From NCBI GenBank assembly GCA_963817885.1, contig CAWFQE010000012.1, positions 660,406-724,405 on the forward strand: a stretch of 64,000 nt of DNA. Direction: 5' to 3'. Below the pieces are notes generated by a model. That model had not been told where the DNA came from and did not search any database. It was given only the letters and a program-made list of their open reading frames with translations. The position numbers and the translations under genes were made by a program. Positions 42,664-51,941 of the stretch are shown here, piece by piece. Positions within the stretch are counted from its first letter, which is position 1. Every line of letters starts with the position of its first letter. The stretch is from CAVOHU01 sp963817885. GTDB taxonomy: Bacteria; Acidobacteriota; Vicinamibacteria; Vicinamibacterales; JAKQTR01.

Positions 42664-43502
42664 CTGATCTCCAAAGGCTGCTTCGGACCCTCCGCCACAT
42701 GTGGCTGCCGACCCGGCTGGTCGCGGCGGGCAGCGAACCTGGTCAGCATCTCTCCAACATCCGCGGCAACGGCCTCTGCTTCGCCGAGCATCGGGAATAT
42801 CAGTTCGGTGACGACGTCCGGCACCTGGACTGGAACGTCACGGCCAGGCTCGGCCGGCCGTTCGTCAAGGTCTTCGAGGCAGAGCGGGCGTCGACCGTCA
42901 TCATCGTCGTTGACTTGAGCACCTCGATGTCGGCCATGACCGGCCTGCGCAGCAAGCGGCGCGTTGCGCACGAGGTGGTCCGCTTGCTCGCCACGTTCGG
43001 CAAGAAAGTCGGCGACCGGGTTGGCGCCGTCATCGCGGGCGACGACTACCTCACGCGGGTCTGGCCCAGCCGCAGGGCGTCGGTGGGCGCGCGCATCCTT
43101 CATGCGCTGTCGCAGCGGATGGAGGAAACCGGCCCGGTGAGCCTCGAGCAGGCGTGCAGGATTGCGGGCCAGATGGCCCGCCGGCCCGGGCTTGTGGCCG
43201 TGGTGTCGGACTTCCTGGATCAGTCGTCAGGCGCGGCGCTCGACACGCTGGCCGCGCGCCACAGTGTCGTCGGCATCGCGGTGATCGATCCGCACGAGGG
43301 AGAGCTTCCAGCGGCTGGCCTGTTGCGGATGCGGGATGGTGAGTCCGGCGAGTCCAGGGTCGTTGACGCTGCGAGCCCGTCGGTTCGCGCCAGCTACGCC
43401 TCCGCCTGGCGAGATGTCCAGGAGCGGCGGCGCCGAACTTTCCTCAAGGCCGGCGTGCCCTGCGTCGAGGTCTCGGTGGCCGCCGTGACGAGCCGTCCAT
43501 GA
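42660..43502 (+). CDS. DUF58 domain protein
   Basis: The 280-residue protein has the DUF58 core: GNGLCFAEHREYQFGDDVRH followed by LDWNVTARLGRPFVKVFEAE, then VIIVVDLSTSMSA, a MIDAS-like D-x-S-x-S motif of a VWA fold. DUF58 proteins are the usual partners of MoxR ATPases. The start overlaps the moxR stop, and the end overlaps the BatD-like gene by four bases. Confidence 0.9.
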   Translation: MTDLQRLLRTLRHMWLPTRLVAAGSEPGQHLSNIRGNGLCFAEHREYQFGDDVRHLDWNVTARLGRPFVKVFEAERASTVIIVVDLSTSMSAMTGLRSKRRVAHEVVRLLATFGKKVGDRVGAVIAGDDYLTRVWPSRRASVGARILHALSQRMEETGPVSLEQACRIAGQMARRPGLVAVVSDFLDQSSGAALDTLAARHSVVGIAVIDPHEGELPAAGLLRMRDGESGESRVVDAASPSVRASYASAWRDVQERRRRTFLKAGVPCVEVSVAAVTSRP

Positions 43503-44515
43503 GTGGCGCTGTTGCCGGATCGGCGCGGCGACGCCGCGGCGAGCAGGCTTCAGGCCGGCTGCATGGCCTTCGCGCCGCCGGCGCACTGGTCTTTATCGGC
43601 CTTCTGTACCACCCCACCATCCTGGCCGGTGGCCAGCCGCCCCGTCCGGTGGTCGACATCCAGATCTCGAACGCGCGCCCTCAAATCGCAGAGCCGGTGA
43701 CGTTGCGCATCGATCTGACGGGAATCGAGAGCGGACCGAAATTGACGCCCACTGTCGGCGCCGAGCTCGGGCCGTTCCGCGTGATCGGGGTCCACGCGCC
43801 AGGGTCGATTGACAACGGACAGCGGCAGAGCACCTCGTGGGCCATCGTGATCGCCACGCTCGAGTCGGGGAAGCTGGAGATCCCGGCCATTCACTTCGAC
43901 GGGGCGACCGATGACGGGCGTGCGGCCGCGGGAGCTGACACGCGTCCGATGGCAATCGAGGTCCTGGCTCCTGAGGTGGATCTCAAAGGGGGCCTGAAGC
44001 CGCTCAAGGCCCCAATCCGGCGATCCATCAGCGCCATGATCGTCGCTGTCGCGGGGCTCGGCATGATAGCCGCGGTCCTTGCTGGGATTCTTGGAACCGC
44101 GGTCTGGCGTTCCATGCGGAAGCCCGCGCGGCCGGTTCAGGCCAGCGCGCGAGATCAGAGCGCGCGCCTGCTTGCGCAGCTCGAGGCTCTGCGCACTGCC
44201 CCGGCCGCCACCGAAGAGCAGCGCCTGGTCATCCGCGCGCGGCTGTTTCACGGGATTCGTCAGCTGATCCATTCGTGGCTCGACGTTGGCGCGGAGGCGC
44301 TCTCCTCACCGGAGCTGGCGGACCTCATGGCGCGCCACGGGTGCTCCAGGCAGCTCGTCAGCTCGCTCGGGTCCGCGCTGGCGAAGATCGACGAGGCCCG
44401 GTTCGGGCCGAAGTCTCCGGCACAGGATGACGTGCCCGCCCTTGTGTCACGGACCCTCACGGCCGCTCTGGCGATGCGCGTGGAGATTGAGCGGACCTCA
44501 CGGAGGCAGCCCTGA
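43499..44515 (+). CDS. BatD-like membrane protein, short form
   Basis: The 338-residue protein has an N-terminal signal/anchor (about 25-42), a beta-sandwich periplasmic part (IAEPVTLRIDLTGIESGPKL), a single membrane span at about 178-200 (MIVAVAGLGMIAAVLAGILG) and a cytoplasmic helical tail. The position between DUF58 and VWA genes and this layout fit BatD. It is shorter than the usual 450-600 residues because fewer beta repeats are present. Confidence 0.75.
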   Translation: MSGAVAGSARRRRGEQASGRLHGLRAAGALVFIGLLYHPTILAGGQPPRPVVDIQISNARPQIAEPVTLRIDLTGIESGPKLTPTVGAELGPFRVIGVHAPGSIDNGQRQSTSWAIVIATLESGKLEIPAIHFDGATDDGRAAAGADTRPMAIEVLAPEVDLKGGLKPLKAPIRRSISAMIVAVAGLGMIAAVLAGILGTAVWRSMRKPARPVQASARDQSARLLAQLEALRTAPAATEEQRLVIRARLFHGIRQLIHSWLDVGAEALSSPELADLMARHGCSRQLVSSLGSALAKIDEARFGPKSPAQDDVPALVSRTLTAALAMRVEIERTSRRQP

Positions 44516-44519
44516 GATC

Positions 44520-45515
44520 ATGGTGATCCCCGGCGGACTCGCACTCGAACTCGAGCACCCGGAACGGCTCGCCCTGCTTGCAGCGGCCGGCGCCGCCTGG
44601 GCGCTGCTGTGGTGGCTCAGACGTGGCGAACCGCCCGCTGTGGCCTCTCCGTCCTATCAGTTCCTGAGGCCTCTGCCCAGGACGCTGGCCGTGCGAGCGC
44701 GACATCTGCCGGCCGCGCTGCGGATTCTCGGTGTCGTGCTGCTCGCAGTGGCTCTGTCCGGGCTGGTCACGGTGCGTACGTCGGCGGAACTGGTCTACGA
44801 AACGACCGATATCGTGTTCCTGGTCGATTCCTCGGCGAGCATGCTGGCTCAGGACCTGTCGCCGAATCGGCTCGGCGCGGCCCAGCGATTCGTCGAGAGC
44901 GTGGTGAAGGCCAGGCCCACTTCCCGGTTCGGCCTGGTCACCTTCGCCGCGACGACAGTCGTCGAGTGTCCGGTTACCGCCGATCACGGGGCGTTCCTCC
45001 AGCGCCTGCGCCTCGTTTCGTATCACCAGGGTGAGGAAGGCACGGCGCTCGGAGGCGCGATCGCTGAGTGCTGCCGGAGGATGAAGACCGGCCTGTCGGA
45101 GGCCCGGGCCATCGTGTTGCTGACCGACGGCGCGGAGAACAGCACGGGCATGTCGCCGGAGTTGGCCGCGCGGCTCGCACGCCAGCTCGGCATTCGGGTT
45201 CACGCGGTCGGTCTCGGAACCGACGCGCCGGCCCCGTATCCCACCGAGTTCGGCCCCGTGACGGTCCGGCTTGCCCCCGACTATCGCGCCCTGATGATGA
45301 TCGCTGGGGCAACCGGAGGCCGGTTTTTCAAGGCGTCCGACTCCTCCAGTCTCGACCTGGTGCTCCGCGAACTCGATCGCATGGAGTCCACCGAGCGGCG
45401 GTCGAGCGGGCGCGAAACACGGACCGATTCCACGAGCCTGCTGGTCATCGCGGCCAGCTGCTGTCTCGCATTCGAGATGCTGTTGCGGGCGTTCTGGGTG
45501 CTTGGAGCCGCGTAG
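44520..45515 (+). CDS. batA: VWA-domain membrane protein BatA-like
   Basis: The 331-residue protein has a two-helix N-terminus (about 15-33 and 65-85), then a von Willebrand factor A domain with the MIDAS motif DIVFLVDSSASMLAQDLSPN and the conserved VLLTDGAENSTG. A C-terminal span follows (about 305-328). BatA-BatE proteins were named from aerotolerance in Bacteroides; their molecular role is thought to involve envelope protein quality. Start ATG 44520; its stop abuts the next gene directly (ATG 45516). Confidence 0.88.
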   Translation: MVIPGGLALELEHPERLALLAAAGAAWALLWWLRRGEPPAVASPSYQFLRPLPRTLAVRARHLPAALRILGVVLLAVALSGLVTVRTSAELVYETTDIVFLVDSSASMLAQDLSPNRLGAAQRFVESVVKARPTSRFGLVTFAATTVVECPVTADHGAFLQRLRLVSYHQGEEGTALGGAIAECCRRMKTGLSEARAIVLLTDGAENSTGMSPELAARLARQLGIRVHAVGLGTDAPAPYPTEFGPVTVRLAPDYRALMMIAGATGGRFFKASDSSSLDLVLRELDRMESTERRSSGRETRTDSTSLLVIAASCCLAFEMLLRAFWVLGAA

Positions 45516-46553
45516 ATGTCACTCGACTCGCGTGCGTTCGAGCTGGCGATCGTGCTGGCTGCCTCGGTGGTGGCGGCGGCGGGCGCTTTCGTACACGCGA
45601 GCCGGGTGAAACAGACGGTCGGCCGGCTCGTGAGCGGTTCATGGAGATGGCTGCCGAGGCCCCCGTCGTCGGGCGGCAGGATGGGATCTCCCTGGCTGGT
45701 CGCCGGCGCGTCCATTTGCCTTGCCGCCGCGGTCGCCCTCAACGTGGCGCATGGCCGCCGCGAGCGTGAGGTGGGCGGTCCCCGCGTGATCGTGCTCGCG
45801 ATGGATGTCTCCCAGAGCATGTACGCGACCGACGTCGAGCCGACGCGCATGGAACGGGCGAGATCGCAGACGCTCGAGCTGGTGCGCCTTTCGCAGGGAT
45901 TCTCGTTTGGCGTGGTGGCGTTTGGCGGAGATGGAACCGAGGTGCTGCCGGTCACGCCGGATCGAGATTCTGTTTCAGCCGCCTTGAAGGGCCTGGGGCC
46001 GGGGAGCGTGGCAACCCGCGGGTCTTCGATCGGCCAGGGACTCGCGCTCGCGATCGAGACGGTCCGGCTCAACCATGGCGAGGACGTGATCGTCGTGAGT
46101 GACGGCGAGTCCACCCAGGACGACGATCTACTGGCGGCGACGCTCAAACGCGCGGTCGAGCTGGGAATCCGGATTCACACCGTGTCGGTGGGAACCGCAG
46201 CAGGATCTCCTGTCCCTGCCGATTCGGAGGGCGGCGCGGGCGCGTTCAAGACCAATGCGGACGGTCAGCCCGTGGTGACGCACGCGGACGAAGCGAAAAT
46301 GCAGCGACTGTCGGATGAGACGTCCGGCTATCACGCCAGCGCCGACCCGTCTGGGTCCTATCTGCACAGCCTGATGAGGGCGACGACCGACCCGGCCTCG
46401 GCCAGGCGTGGCCTCTTCGACCCGGAACTGGTCCTCATCCTGGTGGGCGCGCTGCTCGTGACGTTCGACGGGTTGAAGAGCGCCCGCCGGCATGTGCGAG
46501 AGCGCCTGGGGCAAGCGAAAATACGATCGGCGCCATCGCCAGCGTCGTTGTGA
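45516..46553 (+). CDS. batB: VWA-domain membrane protein BatB-like
   Basis: The 345-residue paralogue of the preceding protein has two N-terminal spans (about 10-27 and 60-78). Its VWA domain has the MIDAS variant VLAMDVSQSMYATDVEPTRM and VIVVSDGESTQDDD. A C-terminal span follows (about 306-322). It directly follows batA. Adjacent BatA/BatB paralogues followed by a TPR BatC are the family's standard operon. Confidence 0.88.
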   Translation: MSLDSRAFELAIVLAASVVAAAGAFVHASRVKQTVGRLVSGSWRWLPRPPSSGGRMGSPWLVAGASICLAAAVALNVAHGRREREVGGPRVIVLAMDVSQSMYATDVEPTRMERARSQTLELVRLSQGFSFGVVAFGGDGTEVLPVTPDRDSVSAALKGLGPGSVATRGSSIGQGLALAIETVRLNHGEDVIVVSDGESTQDDDLLAATLKRAVELGIRIHTVSVGTAAGSPVPADSEGGAGAFKTNADGQPVVTHADEAKMQRLSDETSGYHASADPSGSYLHSLMRATTDPASARRGLFDPELVLILVGALLVTFDGLKSARRHVRERLGQAKIRSAPSPASL

Positions 46554-46584
46554 CAGTTGCCGTCGTTGGCAGCGGGACTGAAGG

Positions 46585-47220
46585 ATGAGCAGAAACGATC
46601 GGCGCCACAAAGCGGCTGGCATCATTCGCCTGGCCCTTCTCTGGTGGCTGGGCTTCGGCCTGGGCGCGGCCGCCCTCATCGCAGGCGCGCTCGGCGTGGT
46701 AACCGGCCAGAGGAGCCCGTTTGCGGCGCTCGGCAGTTGGGCGATGGGGCGCGGCCAGGCGTCGGAGGCGGAATCCTGGTTCACCCGTGCGCAACAAAGC
46801 GTGCCGGACTCGGTGGAGGCGCCGTTCAACCTTGGTGTGGTCCTCTTCGACGAAAAGAAATTCGAACCCGCAGCCGAGTCGTTTTCACGGGCCCTGTCGA
46901 AGAGCCGGACCGACGACGACCGGTCGGCCGCGCTCTACAACCTCGCCAGCAGCTATGTCGGAGCAGGACGGCTCGCCGAAGCGCTCGACTGCCTCGCGGG
47001 ATCGCTGCGAGCGAATCCAGCCGACGCGGCGGCGCGCTACAACTACGTCCTGGTCAAACGGTGGATGTCGGAGAACTCGGCCAGCAACACGCAGGCCATC
47101 AGTCCGCAGCCTGAGATGTCCAAAGAAGAACTCGAAAGGCTGCTGAACCAGCTCGGAGCCGTGCCCTTGCGATCGAAGCCCCGCGCCGCACCTGCCTCGA
47201 CGGGAAAGCCGGACTGGTAG
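46585..47220 (+). CDS. batC: TPR protein BatC-like
   Basis: The 211-residue protein has an N-terminal membrane span (about 13-38), then TPR repeats at about 50-150 (PFNLGVVLFDEKKFEPAAES, ALYNLASSYVGAGRLAEALD, AAARYNYVLVKR) and a disordered tail. It is the last gene of the MoxR-Bat operon. The start is ATG 46585 with a GAAGG site, 31 bases after batB. The following gene is convergent. Confidence 0.82.
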   Translation: MSRNDRRHKAAGIIRLALLWWLGFGLGAAALIAGALGVVTGQRSPFAALGSWAMGRGQASEAESWFTRAQQSVPDSVEAPFNLGVVLFDEKKFEPAAESFSRALSKSRTDDDRSAALYNLASSYVGAGRLAEALDCLAGSLRANPADAAARYNYVLVKRWMSENSASNTQAISPQPEMSKEELERLLNQLGAVPLRSKPRAAPASTGKPDW

Positions 47221-47231
47221 AGGGCCAGGCC

Positions 47232-48401
47232 TCAGCACTCCTCGGCAGCGATCCAACGAGTTCCTGCATCAAGGAAGAGCGGCGCCTCGCGGCGAAGCCT
47301 GAACGCTCTGCATTCAGGGTGCCTGGCGCGCATATCGGCGATGGCGTCAGGATGACAGAACCAGTGGTCCTGCTCGCTTCGAACCAGGCAATAGGTTTCG
47401 AGCGTGTCGTCTCCGACGAGCCTCTCGGCCGGGGTCTTCGAGAGCGGCGCGAGAACGCGCCGCCGGCCGCGAACCTGCCGCATCTTGCTCTGCATCGAGC
47501 AGTCGTTGACCATCAGCGGAAGACCACGCGCGGCGACCTCCCGCATCACGCGATGCGTCAACAGGCGGCTCTCCGGGTGATACTCGCTTCGATGACCGTC
47601 CTGGAACCGGATCACCTGCCGCGGCCCGTCCATCGAGGCCGAGCGAGTGCCAGGCTCATAGATCAGCTCGTGCAGATTCAGGAAGCGCACGCCGGCATGG
47701 GTCCAGTCGCGCAGCGCCGGCAGCAGGGTCCCGGCGTCGCGGGGCACGGAGGGGATTTCGACCGTCACGTTCCGGACGTGTCGCGCCGCCTCCCCAATGT
47801 TCCGCAAGACCGTCTTGTTCGTGTAACCGGTCGCGGCGGCGTTGAACCGGATCTCGTCGACACCCAACCCACCGAGCTGTCGGAGGATCTGCGGGTCGGC
47901 GAGCAACCCGTTCGTGTAGATCCAGAAGTACCGATCTGGCTCGGCTCTCCTGAAGCCGGAGACCCATTCGAGCAGTCGGGCGTTATCGAGAAAGGGCTCG
48001 CCGCCCGTGAAGCTGACGCCCGTGATGGTGGTCCGGGTGTGATTGTCGACAATTTGCCGGATGGAATGGCCAAATGCCGATCCGACGTGCTCCGCCGGTA
48101 TCGACCCGGGGCTGTAACAGAAGTCGCAGTCGAGATTGCAGGCCATTCCGAGGAATATGCAGTCCCATGTGCCCGACTTGCAGGCGCGGCAGCCTGGTGA
48201 CAAGTCGCCGAAGTGCAGGATCTCGCCATCGGCTTCGATGGTTGCCTCCGGAAGCTCGAGCCTGACGCGCTCTACGCGGGCGGCCCATTGGGTACGGATC
48301 TCGTTGAGATTGGAGCTCGGCGCCGGTGCCGACGCCAGACTGTCAAAGATCTCCTTCACGGCATGCGGAAGGCCGATGCCGCCGTCCATCTTCGTCAGCA
48401 T
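47232..48401 (-). CDS. Radical SAM enzyme (cluster member D)
   Basis: The 389-residue protein has the 4Fe-4S/SAM motif MACNLDCDFCYSPG (C-x3-C-x2-C) at about residue 105, preceded by an extra Cys-rich segment GCRACKSGTWDCIFLG. SFTGGEPFLDN is the SAM-binding GGE motif. The C-terminal third has scattered Cys (NDCSMQS, TYCLVRS, WFCHPD, HPECRAF) but no clear SPASM pattern. I chose ATG 48401, which overlaps the upstream gene by seven bases; the frame is open to 48464. It is the last of six overlapping minus-strand genes. Its substrate is not known; location suggests peptide modification. Confidence 0.82.
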   Translation of the reverse strand: MLTKMDGGIGLPHAVKEIFDSLASAPAPSSNLNEIRTQWAARVERVRLELPEATIEADGEILHFGDLSPGCRACKSGTWDCIFLGMACNLDCDFCYSPGSIPAEHVGSAFGHSIRQIVDNHTRTTITGVSFTGGEPFLDNARLLEWVSGFRRAEPDRYFWIYTNGLLADPQILRQLGGLGVDEIRFNAAATGYTNKTVLRNIGEAARHVRNVTVEIPSVPRDAGTLLPALRDWTHAGVRFLNLHELIYEPGTRSASMDGPRQVIRFQDGHRSEYHPESRLLTHRVMREVAARGLPLMVNDCSMQSKMRQVRGRRRVLAPLSKTPAERLVGDDTLETYCLVRSEQDHWFCHPDAIADMRARHPECRAFRLRREAPLFLDAGTRWIAAEEC

Positions 48402-49204
48402 CCGGCCAATCCCCCGAAGTAGCTCAGCCGTTCGAGCAGGGTCTCGTCTTCTCCGCGGAGCCAATCGGAAGGGCAGCGGTCGCGAAAGAACACCGTCAGG
48501 CGCGCCACAGTCGAGTCGAACACGTCTGCCGGCACGCCGGGCCGGTGATGGGCGGCAAGCAGGTACAGGCCGCCGTAGTGCTCGTGAGCGGGAAAGCGGT
48601 TGGCGCGAAAGCTGAGCGCCAGATTGCGGTCAGCCAGGAAGTCGCGGGCGGCCCAGAGCGTATCCTTCAGCGGCGTCCTGCGTGGCGCGTCATCAACCCA
48701 CGACGCGGGGTCGTACGGAGCTGCCGCCACCGCCGTGGTCGAGGGCGGAATCATGTCAAAGGCCGGCGTATCCTGTGGCAGCCTGGAGTGCGCCAGCCAA
48801 AACGCCGGGCTCGTGAGCGAAGATCCCTCCCGGACGTCCGGGTGGCAGAGGCCGACGTTGGAAGCGCCGAGCCGGGTCTCGAGCGTCGCCAGCCATGGCT
48901 CGACGTCGTCCTGAAAAAGCACATCGTGGTCGACGAAGAGGAGGCCCTCGGCATTGCAGAGCGAGCGGCGGACCACCGAGTCGATGACCCGGGCGTGTTC
49001 GGCAGGCTCATGATCCGGGTACGGGATCTCCGACACACAGGAAGGCAGACGTTCGCGGAACCGCTCCTTGGCGTCGGCGCGCTTCCCGACCTGGACGACG
49101 TGAATCCGGCGGACGTCGGAGCTGACTCGCGACACGATGCTGTCCAGGCACGCCAGCCCGAGACAGTTCGACCACCACGAGATGACGACCACGTCGCTCG
49201 TCAT
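48395..49204 (-). CDS. Glycosyltransferase-like protein in the radical SAM operon
   Basis: The 269-residue protein starts VVVISWWSNCLGLACLDSIV, followed by VRRIHVVQVGKRADAKER and AEGLLFVDHDVLFQDDVEPW, which resemble the GT-A beginning and its D-x-D metal site (here D-H-D). The rest is a mixed fold with AFWLAHSRLPQD and YGGLYLLAAHHRPG. I infer a family-2-like sugar or nucleotidyl transferase, but catalytic assignment is tentative. Its ATG overlaps the stop of radical SAM C by one base, and its stop overlaps the next gene. A transferase inside a run of radical SAM genes suggests a second modification of the same product. Confidence 0.6.
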   Translation of the reverse strand: MTSDVVVISWWSNCLGLACLDSIVSRVSSDVRRIHVVQVGKRADAKERFRERLPSCVSEIPYPDHEPAEHARVIDSVVRRSLCNAEGLLFVDHDVLFQDDVEPWLATLETRLGASNVGLCHPDVREGSSLTSPAFWLAHSRLPQDTPAFDMIPPSTTAVAAAPYDPASWVDDAPRRTPLKDTLWAARDFLADRNLALSFRANRFPAHEHYGGLYLLAAHHRPGVPADVFDSTVARLTVFFRDRCPSDWLRGEDETLLERLSYFGGLAGC

Positions 49205-50619
49205 TACCTGTCCCTGTCCGGCCGGACGTCGCCGGTCGACTCGATCGCGGAAACGTCTTCTGCTGCGTCGAGAATCCAGGCTTGCGCGACTCGCCGCTGG
49301 ACGAGGCAGCGGAATCCTCCGAGGATGCGCCCGGGATGATCGGATGATGGTGGCCGCGCGGAGGAATCGCCCAGGCCGAGGTCACATTGCTCGGGACACC
49401 CGCGGGCGCAGTGATGCGAGTTGATGCAGCCTGCACAGGCCGAAGGGATGTCCGCCGCCCGGCGACGCATCGCGTCAAGGAGGTCGACATTCAGGACGAA
49501 CTCGCCGCGTGACGAGTCGAGCCTGCCAATGGCGCAGGGGCGCATAGCGGCGCCCGTGGCGGGCTGGTGAACAAAGCACGGGCTGGCGAGGCCTTCCGGC
49601 GTGATCTGCAGGACGTTTCGCAGCACGTTGCAGTACGGCCCGTGCAGTTCATCGAGACGAACGCCCGAAAGCGTCAACCTGCATCCCAGTGCCCGAGCGG
49701 TCCGATCGGCTGCGAGAAACGCCTCGGCGAATGGCTGCGCGTCCTCTTCCAGGAATTCAGGCCGCCGCCCGCCTGACCAACCGTAAACCGGCTCGAATCG
49801 CATCTCGGTAGCCCCCAGGTGCTCGTGGAGATACTCGACGATCTCGCTCTGGCGGTCCATCGAACGACGGGTGATCGTCGTGCGCACCGCGAACCGGCCG
49901 CCGGCTTCCGCCAGGACGCGCGCCGTGCGTTCCACCTGCTCGGAGGAATTGGAGCCGTCAGACCGCGGCCGCTGCCGACCCTGAATATCGGGAGGCCCGT
50001 CGCAGGATATCCCTGTCAGGCTGATGTGGCCTGCGACCCACCGGGCCGCGTCTTCCCCGAACATTCCGTTGGTCGCCATGTAGCCGAACCAGTCCAGGCC
50101 GTGCTCGGTGGCGATCTGCCGGGTTGCCGAAACGAGCAGTTCCACCAGCGCGGGGTGGACCATCGGGTCGCCCCCGCCGTGCAGTACGAAGCGAAACGGC
50201 ATCGCGCGTTCGACGCACGTCCGCGCGACCAGCCGGGCTGCAGCCACGACCACGGCTGGATCGACCGTGGTGCCGGCAGTCTGGGCCTGGGAGCCGTGGG
50301 GCTGTTGCCGGTCGGTGCCGTAACAATACGGGCAGCGCAGCTGGCACTGATTGCTCAAGTAGACCGTCAGGCATTCGGGCGCGAAGGCGGCGCCGGCTCG
50401 ATCCCGCCATCGCCGCGAGGCGTCGGCCCCGGCCTCTTCGAGATCGCGGGCGATTGACGCGTCAGAAGCGAGCGACGGAGGCTGGCCCTCCAACCACGCG
50501 CGTTGAATCCGGGCCGACTGGGCGGCCGACACGACCGCCAGGCGCCCGGGAGCGTAGAGGACAACGCGCCCTCCTGGAGCGTCCAGCTGGTACACGGGCA
50601 GATGTGGATGAGCCAGCAT
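49204..50619 (-). CDS. Radical SAM/SPASM enzyme (cluster member C)
   Basis: The 471-residue protein has an N-terminal leader-recognition-like beta segment (VYQLDAPGGRVVLYAPGRLA), then LSNQCQLRCPYCYGTD (C-x3-C-x2-C), LHGGGDPMVH and ISCDGPPDIQGRQRP. The C-terminal SPASM region has PYCNVLRNVLQITPEGLASP and then CAGCINSHHCARGCPEQC, which would hold auxiliary iron-sulfur clusters. ATG 50619 overlaps the previous stop by one base (TGATG). It is closely similar in layout to member E at 54777 (GPPxIQxRQRPR shared), so the two are paralogues. SPASM enzymes typically modify ribosomal peptides. Confidence 0.85.
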   Translation of the reverse strand: MLAHPHLPVYQLDAPGGRVVLYAPGRLAVVSAAQSARIQRAWLEGQPPSLASDASIARDLEEAGADASRRWRDRAGAAFAPECLTVYLSNQCQLRCPYCYGTDRQQPHGSQAQTAGTTVDPAVVVAAARLVARTCVERAMPFRFVLHGGGDPMVHPALVELLVSATRQIATEHGLDWFGYMATNGMFGEDAARWVAGHISLTGISCDGPPDIQGRQRPRSDGSNSSEQVERTARVLAEAGGRFAVRTTITRRSMDRQSEIVEYLHEHLGATEMRFEPVYGWSGGRRPEFLEEDAQPFAEAFLAADRTARALGCRLTLSGVRLDELHGPYCNVLRNVLQITPEGLASPCFVHQPATGAAMRPCAIGRLDSSRGEFVLNVDLLDAMRRRAADIPSACAGCINSHHCARGCPEQCDLGLGDSSARPPSSDHPGRILGGFRCLVQRRVAQAWILDAAEDVSAIESTGDVRPDRDR

Positions 50620-51640
50620 CACGGAGCCCGCTTCGCGCAGCCCGGGACCTCGGGCGCGTCGCGTGGATGACACATCGCGTCGATTGGACGCCCGGGCGCG
50701 AGGACGCCGGGCGAGCGAAAGCGGAGCACGGCCGCGGCCAGGCAGCCCCCGACGCACTCGCCCGACGCTCGATGGGCACATGATGCACACTCGCGGTAGA
50801 TGCCGATCTTCCTGTACGGCCGGAGCATCTCCGTCATCCGCGCGCGCACCTGGTCGGCCCGGTATGCGTCTGACCATGCAACGCGGCAGAGGCCAGAGAG
50901 CGGGTAGCAGGGCACCAATGTCCCGTCCGGCAGGATGTCGGGGACCGGTCCGCAGCACGATCCGATGGTGCGGGAGGCCGCATCCGGCGGCAACGGGGCG
51001 TCATCGGAGAACATACAGGTACGAGCCCGCAATCGTATTCCACCGCGACGCCGCGCTCTGCCATTCGGGCGGAGATCTTCGAGACGGTCCGGCCGATCCG
51101 AGGGTAATCTTTCGGCCGGGCGTACGCGTTGTTCCCGTCCAGCTGCGGGTGTGCGACGCCCAATCGCACGGATTTCACCTCGCGATGTGATTCAACCGCC
51201 GCGACCAGCGCGTCGACCTCTCCAGCTGCTCCCGACAGCGTGAGCCCGGGGATGATCCGTGACCCCAGGCGATCCAGCACGTCCTGCCGGCGGGGCAGGG
51301 CGCCTGTTCCGATGTTGACGAGCACCGAGATCTCGCCAGGCGCCATGCGCTCGAGGCGCTGCAAGGCGGCTTCAGGCAGGAGACCGTTCGAGAAGACGAG
51401 CAGCCTGAAGCCCTGTCGCACGGTCTCGTCCACCATCCAGCAGAAATCGTCGTGCAGCGTGGGCTCGCCGCCCAGGAGACGGACCTGGCTGATTCCCGAC
51501 CGCCGCAGAAACGTCAGCACCTCGTCGAACTGCCATGGATTCATCGAGGTGGCGGCGACCGGCACGCGATCCGCCAAACCGCGGGCAAAGCAGTAGGTGC
51601 ACTCCTGCTGACACGCCAGCGTCACTGAGACGTTAGCCAT
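50619..51640 (-). CDS. Radical SAM/SPASM enzyme (cluster member B), one frameshift
   Basis: The N-terminal part reads VSVTLACQQECTYCFARG (C-x3-C-x2-C), then VRLLGGEPTLHDDF. The C-terminal part, in another frame, reads SCCGPVPDILPDGTLVPCYP and CASCAHRASGECVGGC, a SPASM-like set. Adding one base at the GG pair 51018-51019 (CC on the coding strand) joins them after EYDCGLVP to CMFSDD. This gives about 340 residues. The start ATG 51640 overlaps the small gene upstream by eight bases, so the operon is translationally coupled. The break looks like a sequencing error. Confidence 0.78.
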
Positions 51641-51941
51641 GGACGTCTCCGTCCTCGAGCCATCCGTCATCGGTCCATTGGCGAAATCGTCCCTCGATCC
51701 ACGCGGAGGCAGACGCCGAGTCGCAGTGCGCAAGCGCCGCAATCATCGCGACCATGCGAGGATATTCGACGTTCCGGACGACGAAGTCCCACAGGGCCGC
51801 GTCGGGATAGCCGAGCTCGGCGGACGCGCCGGTGTCGGTGCGAAGCAGGGCCGTCCCTCGTGTTTCGACGACCCACTTGGTGCCTGGGTGGCACTGAAGT
51901 GGCAATCGGCGGCCGTTCTGGGCGAGAGGACGGTCAGGCAT
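51633..51941 (-). CDS. Small PqqD-like protein between radical SAM genes
   Basis: The 102-residue protein has the short beta-then-helix order of PqqD/RRE proteins: VVETRGTALLRTDTGASAEL, ELGYPDAALWDFV, RMVAMIAALAHCDS and IEGRFRQWTDDGWLED. PqqD-like domains bind leader peptides and present them to radical SAM enzymes. Similarity here is of layout, not of sequence motifs that I can prove. It overlaps both neighbours (51934-51941 upstream, 51633-51640 downstream). Confidence 0.5.
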   Translation of the reverse strand: MPDRPLAQNGRRLPLQCHPGTKWVVETRGTALLRTDTGASAELGYPDAALWDFVVRNVEYPRMVAMIAALAHCDSASASAWIEGRFRQWTDDGWLEDGDVHG

